Shown: positions 15,384-24,443, numbered from the stretch's first letter. The stretch is DNA of 42,075 nt from an uncultured Zetaproteobacteria bacterium (GCA_947311495.1 CAMZLG010000076.1:1-42075), one strand, 5' to 3'. The notes: generated from the letters alone by a model not told the origin. Translations and numbers: made by a program.

Positions 15384-16304
15384 ATGAACAGCTACCCCAC
15401 CACCAAACAACTACAATGTTTAATAGCATTGGATGAGTTTAAGCATTTTGGCAGAGCAGCCAATGCCTGCCATATATCCCAATCTGCATTCAGCACCGCC
15501 ATCAAAGCCTTGGAAGAAAAGTTGCAAGTGCAGCTGGTGGACAGAACCAATAAACAAATCATTTTTACCGATATGGGTTTAAGCGTGGTGCATCAGGCTA
15601 GGCTTTGTTTATCCGAGTTGGATGTATTATTGGATGTCGTTTTGGGTGCAGATGCACCGCTGAGTGGCAAATTAACCTTGGGTGTTATTCCAAGTATTGC
15701 CCCTTTTGTTTTGCCCAAATTCGTACCTCAAATCACCCAAACCCACCCTGGCTTACAGCTTTATTTGCGCGAAGATAAAACGCATGTCGTGCATGAACAA
15801 TTGCTTGCAGGAAAATTAGATGTGGTGCTGATTGCCCTACCCTTTGAGCTGCAAGGTACGCAAACCTTAACTCTATTTGATGACCCATTTTTATTGGCTT
15901 ATCATCAGCATTCCAAATGGTTTAAGGATGAAGGTAAGTCTTTCAACATCAACCATTTACCCAAGGAAAGTTTATTATTACTTGATGACGGGCATTGCTT
16001 GCGCGACCATGCTTTGGAAGCTTGTCATTTGCGTTCTGTGGAGCAAATCAGCCGCTTTGCCGCGACCAGTCTGCAAACGCTGCTGCAAATGGTTGCCAGC
16101 GATTTGGGCGTGACCTTTATCCCGAATATGGCAAAAGATTCACTCATGGTTAAAGATTCCAATATCGAACTTTTACCCTTGCCCAAAAATATGCACAGGC
16201 AAATTGGTTTGGCTTGGCGTAAAGGCTCTAGCCGTGAGGAAGAATTTAAGATGTTGGGCGACATCATCACTGCATGTATGGATAACCCTAAAGCAGATAT
16301 ATAG
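15384..16304 (+). CDS. oxyR: hydrogen peroxide-sensing LysR regulator OxyR
   Basis: LysR-family activator of peroxide defence. The 306-residue protein has the N-terminal winged helix (AANACHISQSAFSTAIKALEEKL) and the diagnostic sensor loop DDGHCLRDHALEAC, with Cys205 and Cys214 spaced as Cys199 and Cys208 of E. coli OxyR, which form the regulatory disulfide. ATG at 15384 aligns best with OxyR starts. In-frame ATGs at 15381 and 15360 are alternatives, and the last lies in a likely operator. No clear ribosome-binding site is seen. The divergent peroxidase gene is its probable target. Confidence 0.93.
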   Translation: MNSYPTTKQLQCLIALDEFKHFGRAANACHISQSAFSTAIKALEEKLQVQLVDRTNKQIIFTDMGLSVVHQARLCLSELDVLLDVVLGADAPLSGKLTLGVIPSIAPFVLPKFVPQITQTHPGLQLYLREDKTHVVHEQLLAGKLDVVLIALPFELQGTQTLTLFDDPFLLAYHQHSKWFKDEGKSFNINHLPKESLLLLDDGHCLRDHALEACHLRSVEQISRFAATSLQTLLQMVASDLGVTFIPNMAKDSLMVKDSNIELLPLPKNMHRQIGLAWRKGSSREEEFKMLGDIITACMDNPKADI

Positions 16305-16359
16305 ATTCTTCATGGCTAGCCGCTAAACTTCATCACTATTCTACGCACGAGGTTTTCTT

Positions 16360-17544
16360 ATGAGTATTTCTATCGGCACGGCATTAACATCCACAGCAAC
16401 CAAGGTCATGCTGCTTGGCTCAGGCGAATTGGGCAAAGAAGTTGCCATTGAATTACAACGCTTGGGTGTGGAAGTCATTGCTGTAGATAGCTATGCCAAC
16501 GCTCCTGCCATGCAAGTTGCGCACCGCAGCTTTATTGTGAATATGCTCAATGGCAATGCCCTGCGTGAGCTGATAGAACAAGAAAAACCTGATTTGATTG
16601 TACCCGAAGTTGAAGCCATCGCCACAGACACCCTTGCAGAGCTTGAAAGCGAAGGGTTTACTGTGATTCCCACTGCTCGCGCCACACAACTGACCATGAA
16701 CCGTGAAGGCATTCGCCGTTTGGCAGCCGAAGATTTGAATTTGACCACTTCCCCTTATCAATTTGCTGATACACTTGAAACCTTTGAAACTGCTGTTGCC
16801 CAAATTGGCAAGCCATGCGTGGTCAAACCCATCATGAGTTCATCAGGCAAAGGGCAATCAGTGATTAAAACGGATGCAGACATCCGAAAAGCATGGGATT
16901 ATGCCCAAGAAGGCGGCAGAGCAGGCAAAGGCAAGGTGATTGTCGAAGGTTTTGTAGATTTTGACTATGAAATTACACTTCTCACCATTCGCCATCGTGA
17001 TGGCACGTCGTTTTGCCTGCCCATCGGACACTTGCAAGAAGATGGCGACTACCGCGAATCATGGCAGCCCCAAGCCATGAGCGACAAAGCATTGGCTGCA
17101 GCCAAACATATCGCTGCCCAAGTGACTGAAGCACTTGGTGGTTACGGTTTATTTGGTGTGGAGCTATTTATCAAAGGTGATGAGGCGATTTTCAGCGAAG
17201 TCTCCCCTAGACCCCATGATACAGGTTTGGTCACATTGATTTCACAAGATTTATCCGAGTTTGCGTTGCATGTGCGCGCGATTCTTGGTTTACCCATTCC
17301 CAACATCACCCAACACGGTTTTGCTGCATCTTGCCCCATCGTGGTGGAAGGTGATTCCACGCACGTATCCTTTGCTAACTTGGAACAAGCCTTGGCAGAA
17401 CCTGACACGCAAATGCGTATCTTTGCGAAACCTGAAGTACATGGAAAGCGGCGTATGGCAGTGATGTTGGCGAGAGGCAACAGCATTGAAGAAGCGAGAA
17501 CCAAAGCCAAAAATGCAGCGGCTAAGGTGCAAATTAAGCTTTAA
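16360..17544 (+). CDS. purT: formate-dependent GAR transformylase PurT
   Basis: ATP-grasp enzyme making formyl-GAR from GAR, formate and ATP in purine synthesis. The 394 residues match the family length. Visible motifs are the N-terminal [19 protein letters not shown] strand-turn-helix, the EVEAIAT segment, the ATP loop [12 protein letters not shown] and the metal-binding region FGVELFIKG with [17 protein letters not shown] precedes the ATG by seven bases. It is downstream of oxyR by 55 bases and may have its own promoter. Confidence 0.96.
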   Translation: MSISIGTALTSTATKVMLLGSGELGKEVAIELQRLGVEVIAVDSYANAPAMQVAHRSFIVNMLNGNALRELIEQEKPDLIVPEVEAIATDTLAELESEGFTVIPTARATQLTMNREGIRRLAAEDLNLTTSPYQFADTLETFETAVAQIGKPCVVKPIMSSSGKGQSVIKTDADIRKAWDYAQEGGRAGKGKVIVEGFVDFDYEITLLTIRHRDGTSFCLPIGHLQEDGDYRESWQPQAMSDKALAAAKHIAAQVTEALGGYGLFGVELFIKGDEAIFSEVSPRPHDTGLVTLISQDLSEFALHVRAILGLPIPNITQHGFAASCPIVVEGDSTHVSFANLEQALAEPDTQMRIFAKPEVHGKRRMAVMLARGNSIEEARTKAKNAAAKVQIKL

Positions 17545-17605
17545 ACAACACTTCCTTCATCTGTGGTTTTAGCGTAACATGAGCTTGTGATTTAAGGAGC
17601 TGGAT

Positions 17606-18622
17606 ATGCATATTTTATTCTACAATGCCAAAGCTTATGACAAAGAATTTTTTACCCAAGCCAATCAGCACTTTCAGCATGGTATTCGTTTTGTTGATGC
17701 CAAGTTAAACATCGACACGGTTGACCTTATCAATGATGAAAAAGCTATCTGTTTATTTGTGAATGAGTGCGCTGACCGTGAAGTGATGAAGCGATTATCT
17801 CAGGCTGGTGTGCAGTTGATTGCCTTGCGTTGTGCGGGCTTTAACAACGTAGACATCAAAGCAGCGCATGAATTTGGCATCACAGTGGTGCGTGTGCCTG
17901 CGTATTCACCTTATGCTGTCGCCGAACATACATTAGGTTTGATGCTTTCACTCAACCGAAAAATACACCGTGCCTACAACCGTGTACGCGATGGAAACTT
18001 TGCACTCGATGGTTTACTTGGCTTTGATTTTCATGGGCGAACAGCAGGTATTATCGGCACTGGTCGCATTGGCGCGTTGGTTGCGAAGCTTTTGCGCGGC
18101 ATGGGTATGAAAGTGGTTGCTTATGACCCGCAACATCATCCTGATAGTGATGCCTTGGGTATTCATTATGAGAGCTTGGCTGACTTATTTGCCCAATCCG
18201 ATGTGATTTCACTGCACTGCCCACTTACACCAGACACCCATCACATGATTGGTAAACAAGCACTACAAAGCATGAAACAGGGAGCTATGCTGATTAATAC
18301 CAGCCGTGGCGCACTGTTAGACACCCAAGCTGTGATTCACAGCCTCAAAAGCAAACATTTGGGTTACTTGGGTTTGGATGTGTATGAGCAAGAAAGCGAA
18401 TTATTTTTTGAAGACTTTTCTTGCGACATTATCCAAGATGACATCTTTGAACGTTTACTGACATTTCCTAATGTGTTGATTACTTCACACCAAGGATTTT
18501 TCACCAAAGAAGCCTTGCAAAATATTGCTGACACAACACTAAATAACATTAAACAATTTGAAAAACTGTCTATCGCTCAACAACCCATTGAGCTTAGCAA
18601 TATGGTTACTCTAAACGCATGA
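17606..18622 (+). CDS. ldhA: D-lactate dehydrogenase (NAD), fermentative
   Basis: D-2-hydroxyacid dehydrogenase that reduces pyruvate to D-lactate with NADH. The 338 residues follow E. coli LdhA closely, with ALRCAGFNNVDIKAA, the NAD loop GTGRIG, ISLHCPLTPDTHHMIG, NTSRGALLDT with the catalytic Arg, and the TSHQGF histidine near the end. The extended LFFEDFSCDIIQDDIFERL loop is LdhA-specific. AAGGAG lies seven bases before the ATG. Its presence implies some fermentative or redox-balancing capacity. It converges on the bicupin gene. Confidence 0.92.
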   Translation: MHILFYNAKAYDKEFFTQANQHFQHGIRFVDAKLNIDTVDLINDEKAICLFVNECADREVMKRLSQAGVQLIALRCAGFNNVDIKAAHEFGITVVRVPAYSPYAVAEHTLGLMLSLNRKIHRAYNRVRDGNFALDGLLGFDFHGRTAGIIGTGRIGALVAKLLRGMGMKVVAYDPQHHPDSDALGIHYESLADLFAQSDVISLHCPLTPDTHHMIGKQALQSMKQGAMLINTSRGALLDTQAVIHSLKSKHLGYLGLDVYEQESELFFEDFSCDIIQDDIFERLLTFPNVLITSHQGFFTKEALQNIADTTLNNIKQFEKLSIAQQPIELSNMVTLNA

Positions 18623-18623
18623 T

Positions 18624-19523
18624 TTAATGAACAAATTGAATGTCTAAAGTCCGCATATAAGTGTGCAAACCTGCATCTTGCACAGGAAACACATAAGCAT
18701 CGGTATCCGATTCATTGTGATGCGAATGCCACCAACCCGGAGGCGTGACAAACACGGTATTTTTCTCCCACATCGCTTTCACAGGGTTAATGATTTTACC
18801 ATCAGCATCAATCTTTTTACCAATCAAGGTATAGGTGTTTTCAGCGGCACTCACTGCCAAATCAAGCGCCACAGACTGATGACGATGCGGCTTTTGCATT
18901 TGTTGTTTGGGCAATAAGTTAAATAATGTCCACATGGTATGGGTGACTGTTTTTGATTTTGCCGAGGCATGGTTACCCAAAATAATACCCACTCGATTGC
19001 GATTCTCGCTCATTGCGGCTTCACGAATCCGCTCAACGGCATCCATCATGTATGCTTTATCGTAAAAGGCAGGTTTAAACATGGGTTTGCTCGGCACCAC
19101 ACCCATGTGTTCCAACAATGGACCGTCATGAGTCCAATACAATGCGCTATCTTCTTCAGCAAAGTGGGTCACGCCTTCATTACATGGCAAAGTAAACGAA
19201 TCACCCTCTTTCCACTGAATCGTACCTGTTTCGGTTTCGGTATAACCCTTACCACGCATCACGAAAAAGATTTCCGATGTGGCATTCACATGGGTATGAA
19301 TATGTTCATTGGGATTGATGCGAATATAATTGGCAAGCAAATTGGGCGATGTCGCGAGGTACGGTGTTTCCAATTCTTTGGATAAATCCAAGGCAATCAC
19401 TCGCGTTTCGCCCTGCTCATGCAAGGATGCAGGAAACGGTTGAATCGGCACTTCTTTTAAATCAGGTGTCGCTGCCGAAGAATACTCCCAGCTTACAACT
19501 TCCTGCGCCCATGTTTCGTTCAT
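18624..19523 (-). CDS. bicupin metal-binding protein, gentisate-dioxygenase-like
   Basis: A 299-residue protein with two cupin barrels. Barrel 1 has HIHTHVNATSEIFFVMRGKG, with possible ligands His74, His76, His78 and Glu84, then His120. Barrel 2 has KPHRHQS (His213, His215) and PPGWWHSHHNES (His266, His268, His269). The arrangement resembles gentisate 1,2-dioxygenase relatives, but no aromatic degradation genes are nearby. An oxygenase role is therefore a guess and the substrate is unknown. No signal peptide is visible. It lies upstream of mutL's end on the same strand but is separately spaced by 72 bases. Confidence 0.75.
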   Translation of the reverse strand: MNETWAQEVVSWEYSSAATPDLKEVPIQPFPASLHEQGETRVIALDLSKELETPYLATSPNLLANYIRINPNEHIHTHVNATSEIFFVMRGKGYTETETGTIQWKEGDSFTLPCNEGVTHFAEEDSALYWTHDGPLLEHMGVVPSKPMFKPAFYDKAYMMDAVERIREAAMSENRNRVGIILGNHASAKSKTVTHTMWTLFNLLPKQQMQKPHRHQSVALDLAVSAAENTYTLIGKKIDADGKIINPVKAMWEKNTVFVTPPGWWHSHHNESDTDAYVFPVQDAGLHTYMRTLDIQFVH

Positions 19524-19595
19524 ATTTCGCCTCGTTTATCCATCAATTCGCGGCGCATACTCATGATTTGATAAACGAAGGCAATTCAGTTTTTC

Positions 19596-21446
19596 TTATT
19601 CTTTTCTTCCAAAAAGCTTATCCATATCATTTAAGGATAAGCGAACATACGTGGGTCTGCCGTGATTGCATTGGGCGATATTGGGTGTTTTCTCCATTTC
19701 GCGCAGCAAGCTTACTTGCTCCTCATGGTTAAGGGTGCGCCCTGCTTTGATGGAACCTTTGCAAGCTCGGTTGCCCAACCAACGCTCTAAAATGCGCCCT
19801 AGCCCCGTATTTCCCGCTTCAGCTTGCATACCCAGCAACACGCACGATTCAATCAATTCTGCCACCAGTTCAGCAGGTGGTTCACTGCTTAACATCGCAG
19901 GTATACTATGGATTTGCACTGACTCATCATCTTGAATGGACACAGACACCGCAAAAGCTTCCAAGGCATCTTTGCTGTCATGCAACCACGCTAAATTTTC
20001 ACCATCTAAAGTTAGGTTTTCAGGGGTAAGCATCAGTTGCGCAGCAACCTTTCCACCTGATAATTGCGCTTTTAATTTCTCAAAGGTCATGCGCTCATGC
20101 GCAGCATGTTGGTCGATTAACACAATACCATCTGCCGTTTGCGAGAGCACATAACATTGATGGATTTGCGCCAAAGGTTGCCCCAAGTCTAGCTTACCTT
20201 CCACATCATAAGCCGCATCATCTTCTGCCACCGATGAACAAAATAAAAGCCGTTGCACATCTTCTGGCACGCGGTTGGATGATTGAGGCGCATAAGCTTG
20301 AAAATTAGAGCTTCGTTCAGAGGCAAACCTTGGCATGGTGCTGTGAGACACAGGTTGTGAAGCTTGATAAGATGATTGATGTGTTGGATGGGATGGATTT
20401 GAAAATTGCATGGCATCCAAAGCCTTACCCGTAGTCGTGGAAGCCACCGTTTGCCCCATGCGTTCAATGCCAGCACGCACACAGCCAACAATGGATGCAA
20501 ACACAGCTTGTGGTGATTTAAAGCGCACCTCACGCTTGGCAGGATGCACATTCACATCCACAAATGCAGGGTCTATCTCTAGGCGAATCATGGCAACGGG
20601 ATAACGGTCGTGAAACATCACATCGCGGTAGCCTGCTCTGAGTGCAGCAATCAATTGTTTATCCCGAATCACCCGCCCATTGACCAAAAACATCATACGG
20701 GTGCTGTCTCGGTGGTGATAAGTTGGCAAACCCAAGAATCCTGAAACCTGAATCCCCTCATGCTCTAGCGTTTGATAAATATAGTTCTCAGCAAAATCTT
20801 TGCCCATCAGCTTCAACACTCGAGCTTCTTCGCTTTGCGCGGCAAAATCAAAGCGGACTCGACCATCCAACTCTAATCGCAAAGCAATGCTTGGGTGCGC
20901 CAATGCCAACCCCTTAAACGCTTCCACAATGGCAGCTTCTTCGGTTTTATCGGTGCGCATAAACTGCAAACGTGCGGGAGTGTTTAAAAACAAATCCAAA
21001 ATCTCGATTTTTGTGCCCTTTCGCTTGGGCGCAGGGCGAGTTTCCGTGTCTAACCCGCCATCCACACGCACTTCTACCCCTTCGTTGCTATCTTTGCTGC
21101 ATGTGGTCATACGAAAGCGTGACACAGAGGCAATGGATGGCAGCGCTTCGCCGCGAAAGCCGTGGGATGCGATACGGTGCAAGTCTTCGGATGTTTCAAT
21201 CTTACTGGTGGCGTGGCGCTCTAAAGCCAATTCCGCATCTTGGGCAGACATACCCATACCATCATCTTCGACTTCAATGCGTTTTTTGCCCGCGCCTGTT
21301 ATCCGCACAGTGATGCGCTTCGCCCCAGCATCCACACTGTTTTCCATCAGCTCTTTCACTGCCGATGCAGGGCGTTCCACCACCTCACCTGCGGCAATTT
21401 GGTTGGCAACTTGGGGTGGTAAAATATGGATATAAGACTTTGGCAT
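19596..21446 (-). CDS. mutL: DNA mismatch repair protein MutL, endonuclease type
   Basis: MutL couples mismatch recognition by MutS to strand removal. The 616-residue protein has the GHKL ATPase motifs AAGEVVERPASAVKEL, DDGMGM and SHGFRGEALPSI, and a low-complexity Ser/Gln/His-rich linker around 350-400. The C-terminal domain holds DQHAAHERMTFE (445-456), the DQHA(X)2E(X)4E metal-binding motif, plus ACKGSIKAG and CNHGRP (from Cys593). These mark a nicking MutL rather than the E. coli MutH-dependent type. ATG at 21446 is preferred over TTG at 21452. Confidence 0.95.
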   Translation of the reverse strand: MPKSYIHILPPQVANQIAAGEVVERPASAVKELMENSVDAGAKRITVRITGAGKKRIEVEDDGMGMSAQDAELALERHATSKIETSEDLHRIASHGFRGEALPSIASVSRFRMTTCSKDSNEGVEVRVDGGLDTETRPAPKRKGTKIEILDLFLNTPARLQFMRTDKTEEAAIVEAFKGLALAHPSIALRLELDGRVRFDFAAQSEEARVLKLMGKDFAENYIYQTLEHEGIQVSGFLGLPTYHHRDSTRMMFLVNGRVIRDKQLIAALRAGYRDVMFHDRYPVAMIRLEIDPAFVDVNVHPAKREVRFKSPQAVFASIVGCVRAGIERMGQTVASTTTGKALDAMQFSNPSHPTHQSSYQASQPVSHSTMPRFASERSSNFQAYAPQSSNRVPEDVQRLLFCSSVAEDDAAYDVEGKLDLGQPLAQIHQCYVLSQTADGIVLIDQHAAHERMTFEKLKAQLSGGKVAAQLMLTPENLTLDGENLAWLHDSKDALEAFAVSVSIQDDESVQIHSIPAMLSSEPPAELVAELIESCVLLGMQAEAGNTGLGRILERWLGNRACKGSIKAGRTLNHEEQVSLLREMEKTPNIAQCNHGRPTYVRLSLNDMDKLFGRKE

Positions 21447-21524
21447 AGGCAAACCCTAGCAAACGCTTGGCTTTAATCCAAAATAACCTTAAACTTGTTC
21501 TTGTTCGGTTTATCGGAGGTCGCC

Positions 21525-21968
21525 ATGCGTGATGAAAAAAATGTAGAAACCTGCGTCAAAGATAAAAGCGTATGGATGCGTTTACTGTATATGATTTTGT
21601 TTGTTATCCTCTATTGGGTTGCCGAAGTCGTTATTTTTGCCGTGGCAGTGTATCAATTCTTGTCTGTTCTTTTCACGGGCAACAAAGATGAAAAGATTTT
21701 GAACTTGGGCAAATCCTTATCCGCTTATGTCTATCAAGTGTTGCAGTTCTTAACCTTCAACACTGAAAGCAAACCTTACCCAATGGGTGATTGGCCTGAT
21801 GCCAAATTACTCGCTGCCGAAGCCGACAAACCCAAACGCGCACCGCGCAAAACAACAGCTCGCAAACCTGCGGCAAAGAAACCCGCAGCCAAACGTAAAC
21901 CTCGTGCTAAAAAAGAAGAACCCAAAGCAGATGAAAACAAACCTGCCGAGGATAAAGCTCCAGAGTAA
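21525..21968 (+). CDS. DUF4389 membrane protein with histone-H1-like basic tail
   Basis: A 147-residue protein. The N-terminal DUF4389-type domain has one or two hydrophobic helices (about 19-50) followed by a short amphipathic part (YVYQVLQFLTFNTESKPYP). From about residue 102 the tail is almost all Lys, Ala, Pro and Arg (KPAAKKPAAKRKPRAKK), then turns acidic. The tail could bind nucleic acid or another anion. Its function is unknown. GGAGG precedes the ATG at 21525 well. It is divergent from mutL. Confidence 0.78.
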   Translation: MRDEKNVETCVKDKSVWMRLLYMILFVILYWVAEVVIFAVAVYQFLSVLFTGNKDEKILNLGKSLSAYVYQVLQFLTFNTESKPYPMGDWPDAKLLAAEADKPKRAPRKTTARKPAAKKPAAKRKPRAKKEEPKADENKPAEDKAPE

Positions 21969-21976
21969 GCCCACGT

Positions 21977-22450
21977 TTGAACATCTATCTATTGACGCAT
22001 AGCCGCGAGCTTTTGCGCAAAACCAACACAGGCAAGTTGGTCAAAAGCGTTTTAGGCAAACAATGTTCTATCTTTGAATGGCAACGAAAGTTGCCCAACC
22101 CCGAACTCTTACAACACATCGCCAATGAGTCCGTTGCCTTGCTCTACCCGCATGAAGATAGCAGTCCGCTTGGTGAACAAGAAGCAAGCTTTGATGCGTA
22201 TATTTTGATTGATGCCACATGGCAGGAAGCGCAAAAGATGGTTAACCACAGCCCATATCTGCACGATTTACCCAAAGTCTCACTCACCCCAAACACACCC
22301 TCAATTTACAAGCTCCGCCGCAACCAAAAAGAAACAGGACTATGCACCGCAGAATGCGCGATTGAACTGTTAAAGCTTCATCAGCAAACCACAAAAGCCA
22401 AACGGATTGATGATAATTTACGAGAATTTATTCAACAAAACTCATATTAA
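21977..22450 (+). CDS. DTW-domain tRNA-uridine aminocarboxypropyltransferase-like
   Basis: A 157-residue SPOUT-like DTW protein, related to TapT/YfiP, which transfers the aminocarboxypropyl group of SAM to U47 of tRNA. Motifs include HSRELLRKTNTGKL, DATW (79-82) and YKLRRNQKETGLCTAECAIELL. The start is TTG. An in-frame stop at 21953-21955 rules out a longer form. The N-terminal cysteine cluster common in the family is therefore missing, and the protein is shorter than usual. It lies eight bases after the DUF4389 gene. Confidence 0.82.
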   Translation: MNIYLLTHSRELLRKTNTGKLVKSVLGKQCSIFEWQRKLPNPELLQHIANESVALLYPHEDSSPLGEQEASFDAYILIDATWQEAQKMVNHSPYLHDLPKVSLTPNTPSIYKLRRNQKETGLCTAECAIELLKLHQQTTKAKRIDDNLREFIQQNSY

Positions 22451-22500
22451 GCTGGTTAAATACGTTCAGTATACAATAACTCCACGAACTTTATCTAATT

Positions 22501-22632
22501 ATGCAAAAAAGATTGATAGAAAAACACCTTGATATAGTTGTCGTATTTATTATATTTGCGACATATATAAATATAGGGGCTGCAATTCATGAGAAAATTA
22601 GAGTTTACATCTCTACAAGTAAGAGATATTGA
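22501..22632 (+). CDS. possible 43-residue membrane peptide
   Basis: A small open frame from ATG would encode a basic N-terminus, one strongly hydrophobic stretch (about 11-28) and a basic tail. It overlaps the VOC gene by 44 bases in another frame. No ribosome-binding site is visible, and a dyad at 22539-22563 suggests this stretch is instead the promoter region of the island. I list it as doubtful. Confidence 0.15.
   Translation: MQKRLIEKHLDIVVVFIIFATYINIGAAIHEKIRVYISTSKRY
22539..22563. promoter_or_regulatory. candidate operator of the VOC-EVE-MarR island
   Basis: TGTCG (22539-22543) and CGACA (22559-22563) form a dyad around an AT-rich 15-base spacer, 26 bases before the VOC start. Partial outer symmetry (TATA on both sides) extends it. 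MarR-type repressors commonly bind such dyads over their own promoter, and a MarR gene ends this cluster. The link is inferred from position only. Confidence 0.35.
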
Positions 22633-22951
22633 AACTTCCAAAGAGTTTTATACTAAAAAATTAGGTTTTGAACTTTCCGAGATGGAAAACCATGAAGCTG
22701 TTATCTTTAAATTCAACAGGGGTGAAACAAGTTTTGCTATAAGAAAGCCTCTTGAAAATTTGGAGAATAAGGAGCTTGGGAATGGTATCTCCATTTGGTT
22801 TGCTATAGATGAGAGAATTGAAGATTTACAAACCCAGCTTATAGCAAATAATGTAACTACGTTAGGGTCAATTATGAATACACCTTTTGGAAAAGCATTG
22901 CATGTGAAAGATCCAGATGGATACAAATTAACCTTTTTAGAACCAATTTAA
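22589..22951 (+). CDS. VOC superfamily (glyoxalase/bleomycin-resistance fold) protein
   Basis: A 120-residue protein of two beta-alpha-beta-beta-beta modules. It starts with VRDIETSKEFYTKKLGFEL and ends with GKALHVKDPDGYKLTFLEPI, the standard VOC pattern with the acidic metal ligand near Glu118. The substrate cannot be told from sequence. AGGGG precedes the ATG by about nine bases. It opens an AT-rich three-gene run with EVE and MarR genes and differs in codon use from both flanks. Confidence 0.85.
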   Translation: MRKLEFTSLQVRDIETSKEFYTKKLGFELSEMENHEAVIFKFNRGETSFAIRKPLENLENKELGNGISIWFAIDERIEDLQTQLIANNVTTLGSIMNTPFGKALHVKDPDGYKLTFLEPI

Positions 22952-22953
22952 AA

Positions 22954-23385
22954 ATGCTAAATCAACAAGCAAAATATTGGATACTAACGGCTTCAAAAGA
23001 GCATGTACAAAATGGAATAAAAGGTGGATTTGCGCAAGCTTGTCATGGAAAAGAAACACCTTTAAAGAAAATGAAAACAGGTGATTATGTGATTTATTAT
23101 TCTAGTAAATTGTATTTTAACAAACAAGACAAGTGCCAAGAATTTACAGCCATTGGGAAAGTAATAAGCAATAAGGTTTATCAATTTAGAATGACAGAAT
23201 ATTTTTGCCCTTTTCGGATAGATATTGATTTCTTTAAGACAAAAAGCATTTCAATTTTGCCATTGATAAATGATTTAGAGTTTATCCCTAATAAACAAAA
23301 GTGGGGCTACCCATTTCGTTGGGGAACTTTGCAAATTAACGAATACGATTATAAACTAATTTCAAATTTAATGCTCAATGACTAA
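22954..23385 (+). CDS. EVE-domain protein (UPF0310-like)
   Basis: A 143-residue single-domain EVE protein with the WILTASKEHVQNGIKGGF start, the GDYVIYYSSK strand, the AIGKV strand and the FRWGTLQI end typical of UPF0310. EVE domains have a PUA-like fold and bind modified bases, and many belong to modification-dependent restriction enzymes. This one stands alone, so it could be a reader of modified nucleic acid or a nucleotide-binding regulator. Its start lies two bases after the VOC stop. Confidence 0.88.
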   Translation: MLNQQAKYWILTASKEHVQNGIKGGFAQACHGKETPLKKMKTGDYVIYYSSKLYFNKQDKCQEFTAIGKVISNKVYQFRMTEYFCPFRIDIDFFKTKSISILPLINDLEFIPNKQKWGYPFRWGTLQINEYDYKLISNLMLND

Positions 23386-23821
23386 AAAAATTATCTTTGA
23401 TTTTGAATCACCTGATGAAAATTTAGGCTATTTACTTTGGCAAACCACTATGCTTTGGCAACGGCAAATGAATAGGGCTTTAGATGGAGTCAAGTTAACG
23501 CACACCCAATTTGTAATCTTAATTGCGCTAGCTTGGTTATCTCGTTCTTCTGAAAATATCACACAAAAAGAGATTGCCGATCATAGCAAAACAGACAGAA
23601 TGATGGTTTCTAAGATTTTGCGAACCCTACAAAAAAATGGGCTGATTGAACGAAAAGAACACGAAACAGATACGAGGGCTAAATGTGTGTTTTTAACCGA
23701 AAAAGGTGCTAAAACTCTTCAAAAAGCCATTAAAATTAAAACAAATGCAAATGAACTATTTTTCAAAAAGATATGTGATAAACATAAGTTTTCAAAAGAA
23801 CTAAGGAAAATAATTGGATAA
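23378..23821 (+). CDS. MarR family transcriptional regulator
   Basis: A 147-residue winged-helix regulator. The recognition region ITQKEIADHSKTDRMMVSKILRTLQKNGLIERKEHETDTRAKCVFLTEKG is classic MarR. It overlaps the EVE gene by eight bases, so the VOC, EVE and MarR genes are translationally linked. It probably autoregulates the island, perhaps through the dyad at 22539. The inducer is unknown. Confidence 0.9.
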   Translation: MTKKIIFDFESPDENLGYLLWQTTMLWQRQMNRALDGVKLTHTQFVILIALAWLSRSSENITQKEIADHSKTDRMMVSKILRTLQKNGLIERKEHETDTRAKCVFLTEKGAKTLQKAIKIKTNANELFFKKICDKHKFSKELRKIIG

Positions 23822-23852
23822 ACACATGCGCTTAGCCAACTCTAAATAGAAA

Positions 23853-24443
23853 TCAGAGTAATAAACAAGCCCTTGCTAAAAAGTCCATTCTATCCACACC
23901 AAAGAACATCTGATTTCGTGGTTTATCATGCAAAACAAAGGTAGGCACGCCAAACGCCCCAGCTTTGAGGGCTTGTTGCGTATTGTCACCCAATGCGGCT
24001 TTGCTGTCGCTTGTGGCTAAGTCTCGCCATGTTTCTGGTAGTTGTTTGAGCTTAAAAACTTCATCCAGCCAAACATCAGCTTTCACATCCACATCACCTG
24101 CCCAAACCGCTTCAAACACCGCTTTGCAAAACACCTTTCTATCAGCACCTTGCAACGCCATCGCAATATACATGGCGGGTCGGCTATCAAATGTGCCCGG
24201 GCGAATCAGTTTGAAGGGTACATCCAAATACTCAGCCCAGCGTTTCAAATCTCGCAATGAATACAATGCTTTGTTTTTAATCAAGGCAGGCGGTGTGTTG
24301 CCTGAAAGTTTGATGAGTTTGGGTAAGTTCACTGCCACCCAATTCACTTCAACATCATGCTCTGCTTCAAACTTATCCATCTGCGTCACCGCAAAATAAG
24401 TATAGGGGCTGATAAAGTCGAAATAAAAATCAATGGTTTTCAT
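23853..24443 (-). CDS. 2-hydroxychromene-2-carboxylate isomerase-like DsbA-fold protein
   Basis: A 196-residue glutathione-S-transferase-kappa-like protein. It begins MKTIDFYFDFISPYTYFA, where Ser12 in the SPY motif is the glutathione-activating residue of HCCA isomerases. It ends with GAFGVPTFVLHDK and FFGVDRMDFL, which are also typical. No naphthalene pathway genes are nearby, so the true substrate is unknown. ATG at 24443 is chosen as the family start. Five extra codons upstream are not conserved-looking. Confidence 0.85.
   Translation of the reverse strand: MKTIDFYFDFISPYTYFAVTQMDKFEAEHDVEVNWVAVNLPKLIKLSGNTPPALIKNKALYSLRDLKRWAEYLDVPFKLIRPGTFDSRPAMYIAMALQGADRKVFCKAVFEAVWAGDVDVKADVWLDEVFKLKQLPETWRDLATSDSKAALGDNTQQALKAGAFGVPTFVLHDKPRNQMFFGVDRMDFLARACLLL

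Noticed and set aside
22501-22632. Small membrane peptide as part of the AT-rich island
   Set aside because: Kept only at very low confidence, since the stretch contains an operator-like dyad and no ribosome-binding site.
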